47,917 nt of DNA from Bacillota bacterium (GCA_009711765.1 VEND01000062.1:1-47917), one strand, 5' to 3'. Shown: positions 1 through 9,406, counted from the first letter of the stretch. Notes: a model not told the origin generated them from the letters alone. Translations and numbers: made by a program.

Positions 1-3
1 GTT

Positions 4-120
4 TTTATATCCTAATCTCTCATCTATCGGTATTTTACCGCTGGAATTAGCACCTATATACATAAATATATAGGTTGCTGGACTTCTTCGGGCCAGTTCC
101 CTCCATCACTCTGGATAAGA
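4..120 (-). ncRNA. SAM-I (S-box) riboswitch
   Basis: Read on the minus strand, the segment opens with a P1 strand and the S-box core GGAGGGAACTGGCCCGA, followed by a CAGCAACC element, a hairpin, the GCTAATTCC stretch and a GATGAGAG segment. These are the conserved blocks of the SAM-I riboswitch, which binds S-adenosylmethionine and usually turns off sulfur/methionine genes. The regulated gene lies beyond the left edge, so neither terminator nor target can be seen. P1 appears to close with bases near 4-12 and 112-120. Confidence 0.93.
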
Positions 121-147
121 TTATATTCGATTTAATTATTGTTTATA

Positions 148-176
148 AGTATACTTATTTTGTCGATACATGTCAA
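148..176 (-). promoter_or_regulatory. sigma-A type promoter of the SAM riboswitch transcript
   Basis: On the minus strand TTGACA (171-176), a 17-base spacer and TATACT (148-153) form a near-consensus promoter. The predicted start near 141 lies about 20 bases before the riboswitch aptamer, so it should drive the riboswitch and the gene off the left edge. Confidence 0.8.
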
Positions 177-225
177 TATTTTTTTACATATCTTAGATTA
201 ATATTATAAAGACTATACTTTTATG

Positions 226-2403
226 TTAGTCTAACTTTAATTTAGATAAAGCATCTTTAAGTGCTGTATTAATTGGTTCTTCTTTTTCTTTTTTCTGTTT
301 TTTAAGGTATTTTTTTACCTCTTTTTTAGAAACTTTTTTCTTTCCACCTTTTCTTTTTTTAAATGCAGACAATTTTTCTCTATATCCACATTTACAAACA
401 AATGTTTTGCCCTTGCCCTTACCTCTAAGTTCCATCTTTTTATAACACTTTGGACATCTAGCGTTTGATTTTTTTACAAATCCTTTCTTATATCCACATT
501 CCCTATCCTGACATACAAGCATTCTGCCCTTTTTATTTTTTATTTCTAACATATACTTATTACATTCAGGACATCTATTTCTTGTTAGATTATCATGTTT
601 AAATTCCTCTTTTTTATTCTTTATCTCCTTAACAACATCTTTTGCATAATTTTTCATTTCATTAATAAATTTATCCTTATTAAGAGCCCCTTTAGATATA
701 TCACTTAGTCTCTGTTCCCACTCAGCCGTTAGTTCTGGGGACTTTAAATCCTCTGGCACCAGTCCTAATAGTTGTCTACCCTTAGAGGTTAAATATATTG
801 ATTTTCCTTTTTTCTCTATTAAATAGCTTTTAAATAACTTTTCAATAATACTAGCTCTAGTTGCTACTGTACCTAATCCTCCAGTTTTACCTATGGTTTT
901 AATTAAATCCTTATTTTCATTATCCATATATTTTTTAGGATTTTCCATAGCTGAAAGTAAAGTTCCTTCATTAAATGGTGCCGGTGGTTTAGTTTCACCA
1001 GTAGTTTGATAGACTTTTGATATATTTAATTCTTCTCCCTTATTAATATTAGGTAATTTATCTTTATTTAAATCCTTTATATCATTATCATAAATTTCTT
1101 TCCATCCTTTAGATTTAACTATCTTACCCTTAGCTATAAAAATTTCATCTCCTATTTTTGCTTTTATTGTGGTTTGTTCATATTCAAATGGAGGATATAA
1201 TACTGCTAAGAATCTCTTAACAACTAAATCATAAATTCTTCTTTCCTTTCTCGATAATGAATCTAAAACTGGTATTTCCTCTGTTGGTATTATTGCATGG
1301 TGATCTGAAACCTTATTATTATCAACAAAGGATTTATTAGCCTTTATAGTCTTATTAAAAAGTTTAGCAGTAAATTTCTTATAGGGTTTTAAATTTATAG
1401 ATTTTATTCTATCCTTTAAAGTAGAAACTATATCTGTAGTTATATATCTAGAATCTGTTCTTGGATAGGTTAAAAGCTTATGTCTTTCATATAAGTTTTG
1501 CATTATAGAAAGTGTTTCCTTTGCTGAAAAATCAAATAATTTATTAGCATCTCTTTGTAATTCAGTAAGATCATATAACTTTGGAGAATAACTTTTTTTA
1601 TTAACTTTATTTACTTTTACTATCTTAGCTTTTTTATTCTCTATATTATTTATATTCTTTAATATTTTATTACTCTTATTTTTATTAAATATCTTTATAT
1701 CCTTAGTTTTACCATCTTGCCAAGCTAATTTTAAACCCTTAGATTCTGCCATTATGCCATAGTAAGTCTTTGGCTTAAAGTTTTTAATCTCTAATTCCTT
1801 TTTATTAATGATCGCTAATGTAGGGGTTTGGACCCTTCCACAGGATAGTTGGGCATTATATTTACAGGTTAAAGCCCTTGTTGCATTCATGCCAACATAC
1901 CAATCAGCTTCAGCCCTAGCAACAGCTGACATGTATAAATTTTTATAATCCTTACCATCTTTTAAATTATTAAAACCTTCCTTAATTGCCTTATCTGTAA
2001 CTGAAGATATCCAAAGACGTTTGATTGGCTTTTTTATATATGCTTTTTTTATAACCCATCTTGCAACAAGCTCTCCTTCCCTACCGGCATCTGTTGCAAT
2101 AATAATCTCTGATACGTCTTTTCTATTCATTAATCCCTTTACAGTATTAAATTGTTTTCTAGTTTTTTTCATAACTTCAAGCTTTAACTGTGATGGTAAC
2201 ATTGGTAAATTTTCAATATTCCATGTTTTAAATTTTTTATTATATTTTTCAGGCTCTGCTAGTGTAACTAAATGTCCAAGAGCCCAAGTTACTATATACT
2301 TTCCACCTTCTATATATCCATTTCCTTTTTTCTCACACTTTAAAACCCTGGCTAAATCTCTACCGACAGAGGGCTTTTCAGCTAATACTAATTTCTTTTT
2401 CAT
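226..2403 (-). CDS. topB: DNA topoisomerase III (type IA)
   Basis: A 725-residue type IA topoisomerase that relaxes and decatenates DNA by single-strand passage. The Toprim domain opens with LVLAEKPSVGRDLA (residues 5-18) and carries the metal motif ATDAGREGE (103-111). SCGRVQTPTL (187-196) is typical of the family, and the catalytic tyrosine is Y313 in TYPRTDSRY. The end of the protein holds two Cys-rich zinc-ribbon-like segments (CPEC...C...C and CPKC...CKCG), then a Lys-rich tail. The length suits TopB rather than TopA. An AAGGAG site precedes the ATG. It lies 35 bases downstream of the ABC-F gene and could be read through from it. A weak hairpin at about 210-232 overlaps its end, with no convincing U-run. 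Confidence 0.95.
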   Translation of the reverse strand: MKKKLVLAEKPSVGRDLARVLKCEKKGNGYIEGGKYIVTWALGHLVTLAEPEKYNKKFKTWNIENLPMLPSQLKLEVMKKTRKQFNTVKGLMNRKDVSEIIIATDAGREGELVARWVIKKAYIKKPIKRLWISSVTDKAIKEGFNNLKDGKDYKNLYMSAVARAEADWYVGMNATRALTCKYNAQLSCGRVQTPTLAIINKKELEIKNFKPKTYYGIMAESKGLKLAWQDGKTKDIKIFNKNKSNKILKNINNIENKKAKIVKVNKVNKKSYSPKLYDLTELQRDANKLFDFSAKETLSIMQNLYERHKLLTYPRTDSRYITTDIVSTLKDRIKSINLKPYKKFTAKLFNKTIKANKSFVDNNKVSDHHAIIPTEEIPVLDSLSRKERRIYDLVVKRFLAVLYPPFEYEQTTIKAKIGDEIFIAKGKIVKSKGWKEIYDNDIKDLNKDKLPNINKGEELNISKVYQTTGETKPPAPFNEGTLLSAMENPKKYMDNENKDLIKTIGKTGGLGTVATRASIIEKLFKSYLIEKKGKSIYLTSKGRQLLGLVPEDLKSPELTAEWEQRLSDISKGALNKDKFINEMKNYAKDVVKEIKNKKEEFKHDNLTRNRCPECNKYMLEIKNKKGRMLVCQDRECGYKKGFVKKSNARCPKCYKKMELRGKGKGKTFVCKCGYREKLSAFKKRKGGKKKVSKKEVKKYLKKQKKEKEEPINTALKDALSKLKLD

Positions 2404-2438
2404 ATTAACATTCTCCTTAAATAATTACCTAATAATAC

Positions 2439-4073
2439 CTATTCATACATCTTATCTATTTTATTTTGAAGATCTTCATTTTCTAAGAATTCATCAAATG
2501 TACCTTGATAATCGATTATACCCTTAGGAGTTATTTCTATAACCCTATTTGCAATAGTTTGAATAAACTTATGGTCATGGGAGGTAAATAACATAGTACC
2601 TTTAAAGGCTATTAAACCATTATTAACAGATTGTATAGATTCTAAGTCTAAATGATTAGTTGGCTCATCAAGCAATAGGACGTTTGCTTTAGAAAGCATT
2701 AATTTAGAAAACATACATCTTACCTTTTCCCCTCCTGAAAGAACCGATGCCTTTTTTAAAGGTTCTTGTTTAGAAAATAACATCTTACCTAAGAAACCTC
2801 TAATAAAGGTTTCTGATTTCTCTTTAGAGAATTGTCTTAACCAATCTACTAAATTTAAATCCACATCATGAAAATATTTTGAATTATCCTTTGGTAAATA
2901 ATCTCTTTTTGTTGTAACGCCCCATTTATAGTCACCTTTATCTGCCTCTATTTCACCCATTAATATTTTAAAAAGAGTCGTTTTAGCAACATCGTTTCTT
3001 CCAAGGATAATAATCTTATCACCTTTATTTACAGTAAATGAAATATCATTTAATACATTTACACCATCAATATCTTTACTTATTTCATCTACAGTTAAAA
3101 TATCCTTACCTGCTTCTCTTTCTGGATTAAATCCAACAAAGGGATATTGTCTTGAAGATGGCTTTATATCATCTATTGTAATTTTATCTAATAGTTTCTT
3201 TCTAGAAGTAGCTTGTTTAGCCTTTGAAGCATTCGAACTAAATCTTGCTATAAAATTTTGAAGTTCTTTTACTTTTTCTTCCTTTTTCTTGTTTTGTTCC
3301 TTCATTAATTTTAAGGCAAGTTGACTAGACTCATACCAAAAATCATAGTTACCAACATATAATTTTGCTTTTCCATAATCTATATCAACCATATGTGTAC
3401 ATACTTTATTTAAAAAATATCTATCATGGGATACTATAATAACTATCTTCTCATAATCTAATAAAAAGTCTTGTAACCAATTGATAGCTTTAAAATCTAA
3501 ATGGTTAGTAGGCTCATCTAGTAAAAGTATACCAGGATCACCAAAAAGTGATTGAGCTAATAAAACTTTAACCTTTTGATTTGACTTTATTTCTTTCATA
3601 CTTTTATAGTGTACATCCTTAGGTATCCCTAAACCCATTAGAAGTTTTTCTGCATTTACTTCTGCATCCCAACCATCTAATTCAGCAAACTCTTCTTCTA
3701 ATTTAGAAGCCTTAACTCCGTCTTCTTCACTGAAATCTTCCTTTTGATAAAGTGTTTCTTTTTCCTTAATTATTTCATATAATCTTTTATGGCCCATAAT
3801 TACTGTGTCTAAAACAGTAAATTCATCAAATTCAAAATGATCCTGCTTTAATACTGCCAATCTCTCACCTGGTGTGATTGATACATTTCCCTCATCTGAA
3901 TCGATTTCTCCAGATAAAATCTTTAAAAAAGTTGACTTTCCTGCTCCATTTGCACCTATAACACCATAACAATTCCCCGGTGTGAATTTTAAATTTACAT
4001 CTTCAAATAGCTTCTTATCTCCAAATCTTAATCCTAATCCTGTAATTGTAATCAAATTTAGTTTGTTATACAA
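2439..4073 (-). CDS. ABC-F family ATPase (YkpA/YbiT-like)
   Basis: A 544-residue soluble protein with two ABC ATPase domains and no membrane segment, hence ABC-F: ribosome-associated ATPases acting in translation or antibiotic protection. NBD1 has Walker A GANGAGKST (40-48) and LLLDEPTNHLD; NBD2 has LSGGEK (446-450) and a second LLLDEPTNHLD. The linker (about 250-300) is rich in Lys/Glu. Two positions are degenerate: the NBD1 signature reads IKSNQ (162-166) instead of LSGGQ, and the NBD2 Walker A reads GRNDVAKTT, lacking the Gly before Lys. Overall sequence resembles what I recall of B. subtilis YkpA. The start is TTG at 4073, about 12 bases after GAGGAGGAG; a later TTG (codon 7) fits the homologue's N-terminus but lies far from that site. 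A short attenuator-like leader precedes it. Role in resistance is not established. Confidence 0.9.
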   Translation of the reverse strand: MYNKLNLITITGLGLRFGDKKLFEDVNLKFTPGNCYGVIGANGAGKSTFLKILSGEIDSDEGNVSITPGERLAVLKQDHFEFDEFTVLDTVIMGHKRLYEIIKEKETLYQKEDFSEEDGVKASKLEEEFAELDGWDAEVNAEKLLMGLGIPKDVHYKSMKEIKSNQKVKVLLAQSLFGDPGILLLDEPTNHLDFKAINWLQDFLLDYEKIVIIVSHDRYFLNKVCTHMVDIDYGKAKLYVGNYDFWYESSQLALKLMKEQNKKKEEKVKELQNFIARFSSNASKAKQATSRKKLLDKITIDDIKPSSRQYPFVGFNPEREAGKDILTVDEISKDIDGVNVLNDISFTVNKGDKIIILGRNDVAKTTLFKILMGEIEADKGDYKWGVTTKRDYLPKDNSKYFHDVDLNLVDWLRQFSKEKSETFIRGFLGKMLFSKQEPLKKASVLSGGEKVRCMFSKLMLSKANVLLLDEPTNHLDLESIQSVNNGLIAFKGTMLFTSHDHKFIQTIANRVIEITPKGIIDYQGTFDEFLENEDLQNKIDKMYE

Positions 4074-4104
4074 CTCTTTGTATAACTCCTCCTCTCAAAA
4101 TTTT

Positions 4105-4137
4105 ACGCACAAAAAAATGCACAGTAAATCTGTGCGT
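4105..4137 (-). promoter_or_regulatory. Possible transcription attenuator upstream of the ABC-F gene
   Basis: On the minus strand GCACAG (130-135 of 41xx) pairs with CTGTGC across a five-base loop and is followed by seven T residues, forming an intrinsic terminator just before the ribosome binding site (4084-4096). The same 5' arm, as ACGCAC (4132-4137), can pair instead with GTGCGT (4105-4110) downstream of the T-run. The two structures exclude each other. The hairpin is nearly symmetrical, so it might also work weakly on the plus strand. Confidence 0.6.
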
Positions 4138-4155
4138 TTTAAAGTCACTCTAATA

Positions 4156-4184
4156 ATTATACACCTTTTTTTAAATTTTTTAAA
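4156..4184 (-). promoter_or_regulatory. Putative promoter of the ABC-F gene
   Basis: On the minus strand a perfect TATAAT (4156-4161) is spaced 17 bases from TTTAAA (4179-4184), a 4/6 match to the -35 consensus. The predicted start near 4148 gives a leader of about 75 bases that holds the terminator-like hairpin. Confidence 0.5.
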
Positions 4185-4345
4185 TGTTTTTTAACTACTT
4201 TCTTAGACTTTTAAAAAAACTATTAATTCCTTATAATTATTTACAACACTTTTAGTTTTATTTTACATAAAATATAGTTTTTATTTTATCAACCCTTTAA
4301 TCCCCTTTATTTACTTAACTTTAATTGCTTTTTAGTATTGTTTGG

Positions 4346-4374
4346 TTGACATAATGTTTGATGGTCTGTATAAT
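4346..4374 (+). promoter_or_regulatory. Consensus sigma-A promoter of the SleB-like gene
   Basis: Plus strand TTGACA (4346-4351), exactly 17 bases, then TATAAT (4369-4374): a perfect match to the vegetative consensus. The leader to the ATG at 4466 is about 85 bases. The rest of the 4185-4465 gap is AT-rich with nothing else recognisable. Confidence 0.85.
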
Positions 4375-4465
4375 AATGTTTACGGTATAAAATTGATAAT
4401 TATGAAATTCAAATATTTACATCTTTTTCCCTTAGAAATAAAACATAGGAAGGAGTTTTAATTTA

Positions 4466-5350
4466 ATGAAATTAAAGTTAAAAACGTTTATTTCTATATG
4501 TTTATTTATTACTTTTTTATTATTTTTTACTTCTAATGTATTTGCTGATTATATTACATTAAAGTATGGAAGTAGAGGTTATGAAGTTACTAAACTACAA
4601 AGAACACTTAACAATAAAGGCTTTTCAGTTGGAACTGTGGATGGTATTTATGGCTCGATGACTAAAAGGGGTGTAATTAATTTTCAAAAATCAAAAGGCC
4701 TTTTAGTAGATGGCATTGCAGGTAATCAGACCCTTTCTACCCTTTATAATTCTTATCGCCTATTAAAGGTTGGAAGTAGAGGTAGTGAAGTTTATAAACT
4801 TCAAAAGACTCTAAATGATAAGGGATTTTCAGCAGGAACTGTGGATGGTATTTATGGTTCTATAACAAAAAGAGCAGTAATTAATTTTCAAAAGGCTAAA
4901 GGCTTAGCAGTTGATGGTATAGCTGGTAAAAACACTTTAACTACTTTATACAATTCATCTATTTCCCGCACTTCAAGAAGTTCATCTAATGATTTATATT
5001 GGCTTTCAAGAATTATAAACGCTGAATCTGAAGGTGAACCTTATAAGGGTAAATTAGCAGTAGGTAATGTTATTATAAATAGAGTTAACTCTAATGATTT
5101 TCCTAATACTATAAAGGGAGTTATCTTTGAATATTTTAATGGCATTCCTCAATTTAGTCCAGTTGAAGAAGGTACTATCTATAATACTCCATCAAAGGAA
5201 AGTATTCAGGCAGCGAAAGATGCGTTAAATTATAAAAGACCAGTTGGAGATGCAACTTACTTTTTTAACCCTAAAAAAGCAAGTGCTACATGGATTGTAA
5301 ATAACAAAACTTATTTAACACGTATCGGAGACCATGTATTTTATAAATAA
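4466..5350 (+). CDS. Secreted SleB/CwlJ-type cell-wall hydrolase with two peptidoglycan-binding repeats
   Basis: A 294-residue exported protein. A Sec signal peptide ends near SNVFA-D (residue 27). Two PG_binding_1 repeats follow (about 29-95 and 97-163), each with GSRG.EV.KLQ.TLN and VDGIYGS motifs, then a Ser/Arg-rich linker and a Hydrolase_2 domain (from about 175) with the family motif INAESEGEP, where E187 is the likely catalytic Glu. Family members are lytic enzymes acting on spore cortex or cell wall. The two repeats are also similar as DNA with a 204-base period, indicating internal duplication. AGGAAGGAG precedes the ATG. This is the only plus-strand gene in the window, divergent from the ABC-F gene. 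SleB proper usually has one binding domain and a forespore promoter, so a vegetative hydrolase is possible. Confidence 0.88.
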   Translation: MKLKLKTFISICLFITFLLFFTSNVFADYITLKYGSRGYEVTKLQRTLNNKGFSVGTVDGIYGSMTKRGVINFQKSKGLLVDGIAGNQTLSTLYNSYRLLKVGSRGSEVYKLQKTLNDKGFSAGTVDGIYGSITKRAVINFQKAKGLAVDGIAGKNTLTTLYNSSISRTSRSSSNDLYWLSRIINAESEGEPYKGKLAVGNVIINRVNSNDFPNTIKGVIFEYFNGIPQFSPVEEGTIYNTPSKESIQAAKDALNYKRPVGDATYFFNPKKASATWIVNNKTYLTRIGDHVFYK

Positions 5351-5376
5351 TAATAAGTAAACTAATATCATTATAT

Positions 5377-5402
5377 AAGACTCCTATTAAGGAGTCTTTT
5401 TG
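5377..5402 (+). terminator. Intrinsic terminator, probably bidirectional
   Basis: AAGACTCC and GGAGTCTT pair across a short loop and are followed by TTTTT on the plus strand, ending the SleB-like gene. The convergent glgP ends at 5411; on the minus strand the same stem is followed by an AT-rich run, so it may serve both. Confidence 0.85.
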
Positions 5403-5410
5403 TTATACTC

Positions 5411-7789
5411 TTATAAACCTTTACTATCTATATTCCATATATCCTTTGCATACTCTTTTATAGTTCTATCACTACTAAATTTACCTGAGTTAGCCATATT
5501 AATCCAACATTTTTTAGCCCACTTTATTCTATCTTTATAAGCTTTACTTACTTTATTATTAGCTTTTCTATAATCATTAAAGTCTTTTAATATAAAATAA
5601 TGATCTGCTTTATGCCAGGTAGTTCCCTTTAATAACGAGTCATAAAGTTCTTTAAACAAACCTGTATTACCATCATCAAAAGTTCCATCAATTAATGTAT
5701 CAACTACCCTTTTTAATCCTTTTACTTTACTATAATACTCAATAGGGTCATAATTATTATTTCTTTTTAATTTTTTTATTTCTTCTACCTTTGCACCAAA
5801 TATGAAATTATTATTTTCCCCGGCCTTTTCAACTATCTCAATATTAGCTCCATCATAAGTTCCTAAAGTTGGTGTTCCATTAAGCATAAATTTCATATTA
5901 CCTGTACCTGAAGCTTCTTTTCCAGCTGTTGAAATTTGTTCTGAAACATCTGCAGCTGGGAATAACTTCTCAGCATACGATACTCTATAATTTTCTACAA
6001 ATACTACCTTGATTTTTTTATTTACATCTTTATCATTATTTATTAAATTTGCTATTTCATTTATATACTTTATAATTGTCTTGGCTCTATAATAGCCTGG
6101 TGCAGCTTTTGCACCAAAAATAAAAGTTTTTGCTAAAACATCCTTATCTTTATTCTCTTTTAATCTAAAGTATAAATCAAGTATATAAAATGCATTTAGT
6201 AACTGTCTTTTATATTCATGTAATCTTTTAATATGAATACAAAAAATAGAGTTAGTATTTATTTCTATCCCTTCTACTTCTTTTATATAATCAGCTAATT
6301 GTTTTTTCTTAAGTTCTTTTATTTTTAAAAACCTTTTTAGTATTTTCTCATTATTTATATACCACTCTAACTCCTTTAATTTTGTTAAATCTTTTATCCA
6401 AATATCTGTTTTTAATAATTCAGTTATTAAATTAGATAATTCTTTATTACAAAGTCCTATCCATCTTCTTGGAGAAATACCATTAGTTTTATTTTGAAAT
6501 CTTTCAGGATATAACTCATACCAATTTTTTAATTCCTGTTTTTTTAATAAATTTGTATGAAGTTCAGCAACTCCATTAGTTGTATGACTACCATAAATTG
6601 CTACATAAGCCATATTTACTAAACCTTTAGATAAAATTCTCATATTATTAATAACTCTATCAGAAAAACCTTTATTTTTAAGATTTTTTACTAATTTACT
6701 ATCAATTCTTTTAATAATTTCATATAATCTTGGTAAAAGTCTTTTAAATAAAGAAATTTGCCATTTCTCTAATGCTTCTGCTAATATTGTATGGTTAGTA
6801 TATGAAAACGTCTTTACTGTTATATCCCATGCATTATTGAAACTTAAACCTTCCTTATCTATAAGTAATCTCATTAGTTCTGGAATTGATACCACTGGAT
6901 GAGTATCATTTAGCTGTATAGCATTAAATTTAGGAAATTTAGTAAAATCACTATATTCTTTTTTAAATCCCTTTATTATATCCTGTAATGATGCAGAGGC
7001 TAATAAGTATTGTTGCTTTAACCTTAATATTTTCCCCTCTTCTTTTGAATCATTTGGATATAAAACCCTTGAAATATTTTCTGCTCTATTTTTTTCATAA
7101 ACTGCCTCATCATACTTTTGTTCATTAAATAATTTATAATCAAATTCCTTAATTGCTTCAGATTTCCACAATCTAAGTGTATTAATATTTTTAGTTTTAT
7201 ATCCTATTATAGGTATATCATATGGAACTGCTCTTACTTTACTATCACTAAATTCTATAATTTGAGAATCTTCTTCTCTTCTTATAGACCAAGGATTTCC
7301 GTTTTTTAACCAATTATCTGCTTCTTCAACTTGAAATCCATTGATAAACTTTTGTTTGAATATTCCATAATCATACCTAATACCATAACCCATTACAGGT
7401 AAATTTAATGTAGCACTAGAATCTAGAAAACAAGCTGCTAATCTTCCTAAACCTCCATTTCCTAAACCAGCATCCTCCTCTGACTTTTCAATTTCATTAA
7501 TATCAATTTCTAGTTCATTTAAAACATCCTCTAATTTATCATATATCCCTAAATTAATTAAATTATTTCCAAAAACTCTACCTATTAAAAATTCTGATGA
7601 AAAATAATAAGCCATTTTACCTTTTTCATAGATTTTTTTAGTCTCCTGCCAATTATCAATTACAAACTCCATTATAGCCTTAGTGATTGAATAATATTTT
7701 TCATGTATTGAGGCATTTTCTAAATCTTTTCCATATTTTATTTTCAGTATCTTTAGGATACTTTTTTTAAAATTTTCCCTTTCAAACAT
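5411..7789 (-). CDS. glgP: Glycogen/maltodextrin phosphorylase
   Basis: A 792-residue GT35 phosphorylase that releases glucose 1-phosphate from alpha-1,4-glucans using pyridoxal phosphate. The PLP lysine is K633 within EASGTGNMKFMLNG. The N-terminal family motif EDAGLGNGGLGRLAACF is at 105-121, LNDTHP at 293-298, and KRLHEYKRQLLN at 521-532. Length is normal for bacterial GlgP. It follows malQ by 11 bases, so the two are cotranscribed: MalQ rearranges short glucans that GlgP then degrades. The Lys/Asn/Ile-rich composition matches the AT-rich genome. No glgA/B/C synthesis gene is in the window. Confidence 0.95.
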   Translation of the reverse strand: MFERENFKKSILKILKIKYGKDLENASIHEKYYSITKAIMEFVIDNWQETKKIYEKGKMAYYFSSEFLIGRVFGNNLINLGIYDKLEDVLNELEIDINEIEKSEEDAGLGNGGLGRLAACFLDSSATLNLPVMGYGIRYDYGIFKQKFINGFQVEEADNWLKNGNPWSIRREEDSQIIEFSDSKVRAVPYDIPIIGYKTKNINTLRLWKSEAIKEFDYKLFNEQKYDEAVYEKNRAENISRVLYPNDSKEEGKILRLKQQYLLASASLQDIIKGFKKEYSDFTKFPKFNAIQLNDTHPVVSIPELMRLLIDKEGLSFNNAWDITVKTFSYTNHTILAEALEKWQISLFKRLLPRLYEIIKRIDSKLVKNLKNKGFSDRVINNMRILSKGLVNMAYVAIYGSHTTNGVAELHTNLLKKQELKNWYELYPERFQNKTNGISPRRWIGLCNKELSNLITELLKTDIWIKDLTKLKELEWYINNEKILKRFLKIKELKKKQLADYIKEVEGIEINTNSIFCIHIKRLHEYKRQLLNAFYILDLYFRLKENKDKDVLAKTFIFGAKAAPGYYRAKTIIKYINEIANLINNDKDVNKKIKVVFVENYRVSYAEKLFPAADVSEQISTAGKEASGTGNMKFMLNGTPTLGTYDGANIEIVEKAGENNNFIFGAKVEEIKKLKRNNNYDPIEYYSKVKGLKRVVDTLIDGTFDDGNTGLFKELYDSLLKGTTWHKADHYFILKDFNDYRKANNKVSKAYKDRIKWAKKCWINMANSGKFSSDRTIKEYAKDIWNIDSKGL

Positions 7790-7800
7790 ATCTTTTACAC

Positions 7801-9279
7801 CTACCTTCCGTATAATCTAGTTATATTTTTTATCTTTTCTATAAGTTCATAAGTTAAATCTTCTTTTCTAACCCTCCACTGCCAATTACCATTTAGTGTT
7901 GATGGAGTATTCATTCTCGCTTTACTTTTTAAACCTAAAAAATCCTGCATTTGAGCTATGGCTATATTCCCAACAGAACTCCACACTCCCCTTATAAAAC
8001 CCCAATTGTAGCCTTCTTTATAACTTAAATTAAGATAATCTATTGCAAAATTTATATCTTTTTTATTCGCAGTTTCAAACCATCCATATATAGTATTATT
8101 ATCATGGGTTCCTGTATATACAACACAATTTTTTTCATAGTTATGGGGTAAATAATTGTTTGTTTCCGTTGAATTGAATGCAAACTGTAATACTTTCATG
8201 CCAGGATATCCTGAATATTTTAATAACTCATAAGTATCTTTAGTTAAAAATCCTAAATCCTCAGCAATAATATCTAAATCATCAAAAGATTCTTTTAACT
8301 TATTTATAAACTTTTTCCCAGGTCCCTTTATCCAATGACCATTTTCTGCTGTTATATCTTCAAATGGTATTGACCAATATGACTGAAAACCTCTAAAATG
8401 ATCAATTCTAATAACATCATATAATTCTTTACTTCCCCTTATCCTTTCAATCCACCAATCAAAATTTCTTTTTTCTAATACATCCCATCTATACAATGGG
8501 TTTCCCCATAATTGTCCTGTCTCTGAAAATGAATCTGGAGGACAGCCAGACACATTAATCGGCATATTTTCTTCATCTAACATAAATATTTCACTATTTG
8601 CCCATGTATCAACACTATCGACTGCTACATAAATAGGTATATCCCCAATTATTTTTATCCCTTTACTATTAGCATATTTTTTCAATTCATTCCACTGCTT
8701 AAAAAATATATATTGTAAGAAGTTCCAATATTCTGTTTCATCCTTTAATTCTTTTTTGTATCTTTTTAAAGTGAATTTTTTTCTTAATTTGATATCTTTA
8801 TCCCAATTTAGCCATGATTTTAAATTAAATTTATATTTTAATGCCATAAAAAGTGAATAATCTTCTAACCAATTCTTATTTTCTTTTATAAAGTTATTTA
8901 TTTCTTCTTCATATTTATTTTTACAATTATTATAAGCAATCTTTAATACATCCAATTTATTATTAAAGATTTTTTTATAATTAACTTTTTCTCTATGATG
9001 ACCGAAATCTTTATTTTTTAAATCTTTCTTTACTAACAATCCTTCTTTTATTAAAAAGTCAAAATCTATTAAATACGGATTTCCCGCAAAAGAAGATAAT
9101 GCCATATACGGTGAATCACCAAAACTTGTAGGTCCTAAAGGCAGTATTTGCCAGTATTTTTGTCCTGCTCTTTCTAAAAAATCAACAAAATTATATGCTT
9201 CCTTTCCAAAGGTACCTATTCCATAAGGGCTAGGTATACTTGTTATATGCATTAAAATACCACTACCTCTATCTGTCAC
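7801..9279 (-). CDS. malQ: 4-alpha-glucanotransferase (amylomaltase)
   Basis: A GH77 enzyme that transfers glucan segments between maltodextrins. Numbered from the upstream GTG at 9291, the catalytic residues are the nucleophile D297 (VIRIDHFRGF), the acid/base E344 (IIAEDLGFLT) and D397 (GTHDNNT). The N-terminus GSGILMHITSIPSPYGIGTFG is typical. I place the start at GTG 9279 (492 aa), since GGGG sits six bases ahead of it while the upstream GTG (9291) has no ribosome binding site; 9291 remains possible. First gene of malQ-glgP. No clear promoter was found upstream. Confidence 0.93.
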   Translation of the reverse strand: MTDRGSGILMHITSIPSPYGIGTFGKEAYNFVDFLERAGQKYWQILPLGPTSFGDSPYMALSSFAGNPYLIDFDFLIKEGLLVKKDLKNKDFGHHREKVNYKKIFNNKLDVLKIAYNNCKNKYEEEINNFIKENKNWLEDYSLFMALKYKFNLKSWLNWDKDIKLRKKFTLKRYKKELKDETEYWNFLQYIFFKQWNELKKYANSKGIKIIGDIPIYVAVDSVDTWANSEIFMLDEENMPINVSGCPPDSFSETGQLWGNPLYRWDVLEKRNFDWWIERIRGSKELYDVIRIDHFRGFQSYWSIPFEDITAENGHWIKGPGKKFINKLKESFDDLDIIAEDLGFLTKDTYELLKYSGYPGMKVLQFAFNSTETNNYLPHNYEKNCVVYTGTHDNNTIYGWFETANKKDINFAIDYLNLSYKEGYNWGFIRGVWSSVGNIAIAQMQDFLGLKSKARMNTPSTLNGNWQWRVRKEDLTYELIEKIKNITRLYGR

Positions 9280-9379
9280 ATCTATCCCCACTTATAATTT
9301 TTTATATCTTTTATAATAATTAATCCTTATTAAATTTTATTCTATTAACCTATAAAACTTTCATATTAATAAAAAAAAT

Positions 9380-9406
9380 CATAAAAATAAACACCTATTA
9401 AGGTGT
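9380..9406 (-). terminator. Intrinsic terminator downstream of ssrA
   Basis: On the minus strand ACACCTTAATAGGTGT (9391-9406) forms a hairpin followed by a T-rich run, closing the smpB-ssrA unit ahead of malQ. A second imperfect inverted repeat (AAGCATAA/TTATGCTT, about 9449-9482) lies between it and the tmRNA end. The rest of 9280-9504 is AT-rich without genes. Confidence 0.6.

Noticed and set aside
210-234. Terminator after topB
   Set aside because: AGACTA/TAGTCT can pair, but the loop is long, the stem weak and no U-run follows, so it is not called as a terminator.
2021-2527. 168-codon plus-strand open frame spanning the 5' end of topB
   Set aside because: It lies antisense to topB and the ABC-F gene end, has an implausible Phe/Ser-rich composition and no ribosome site.
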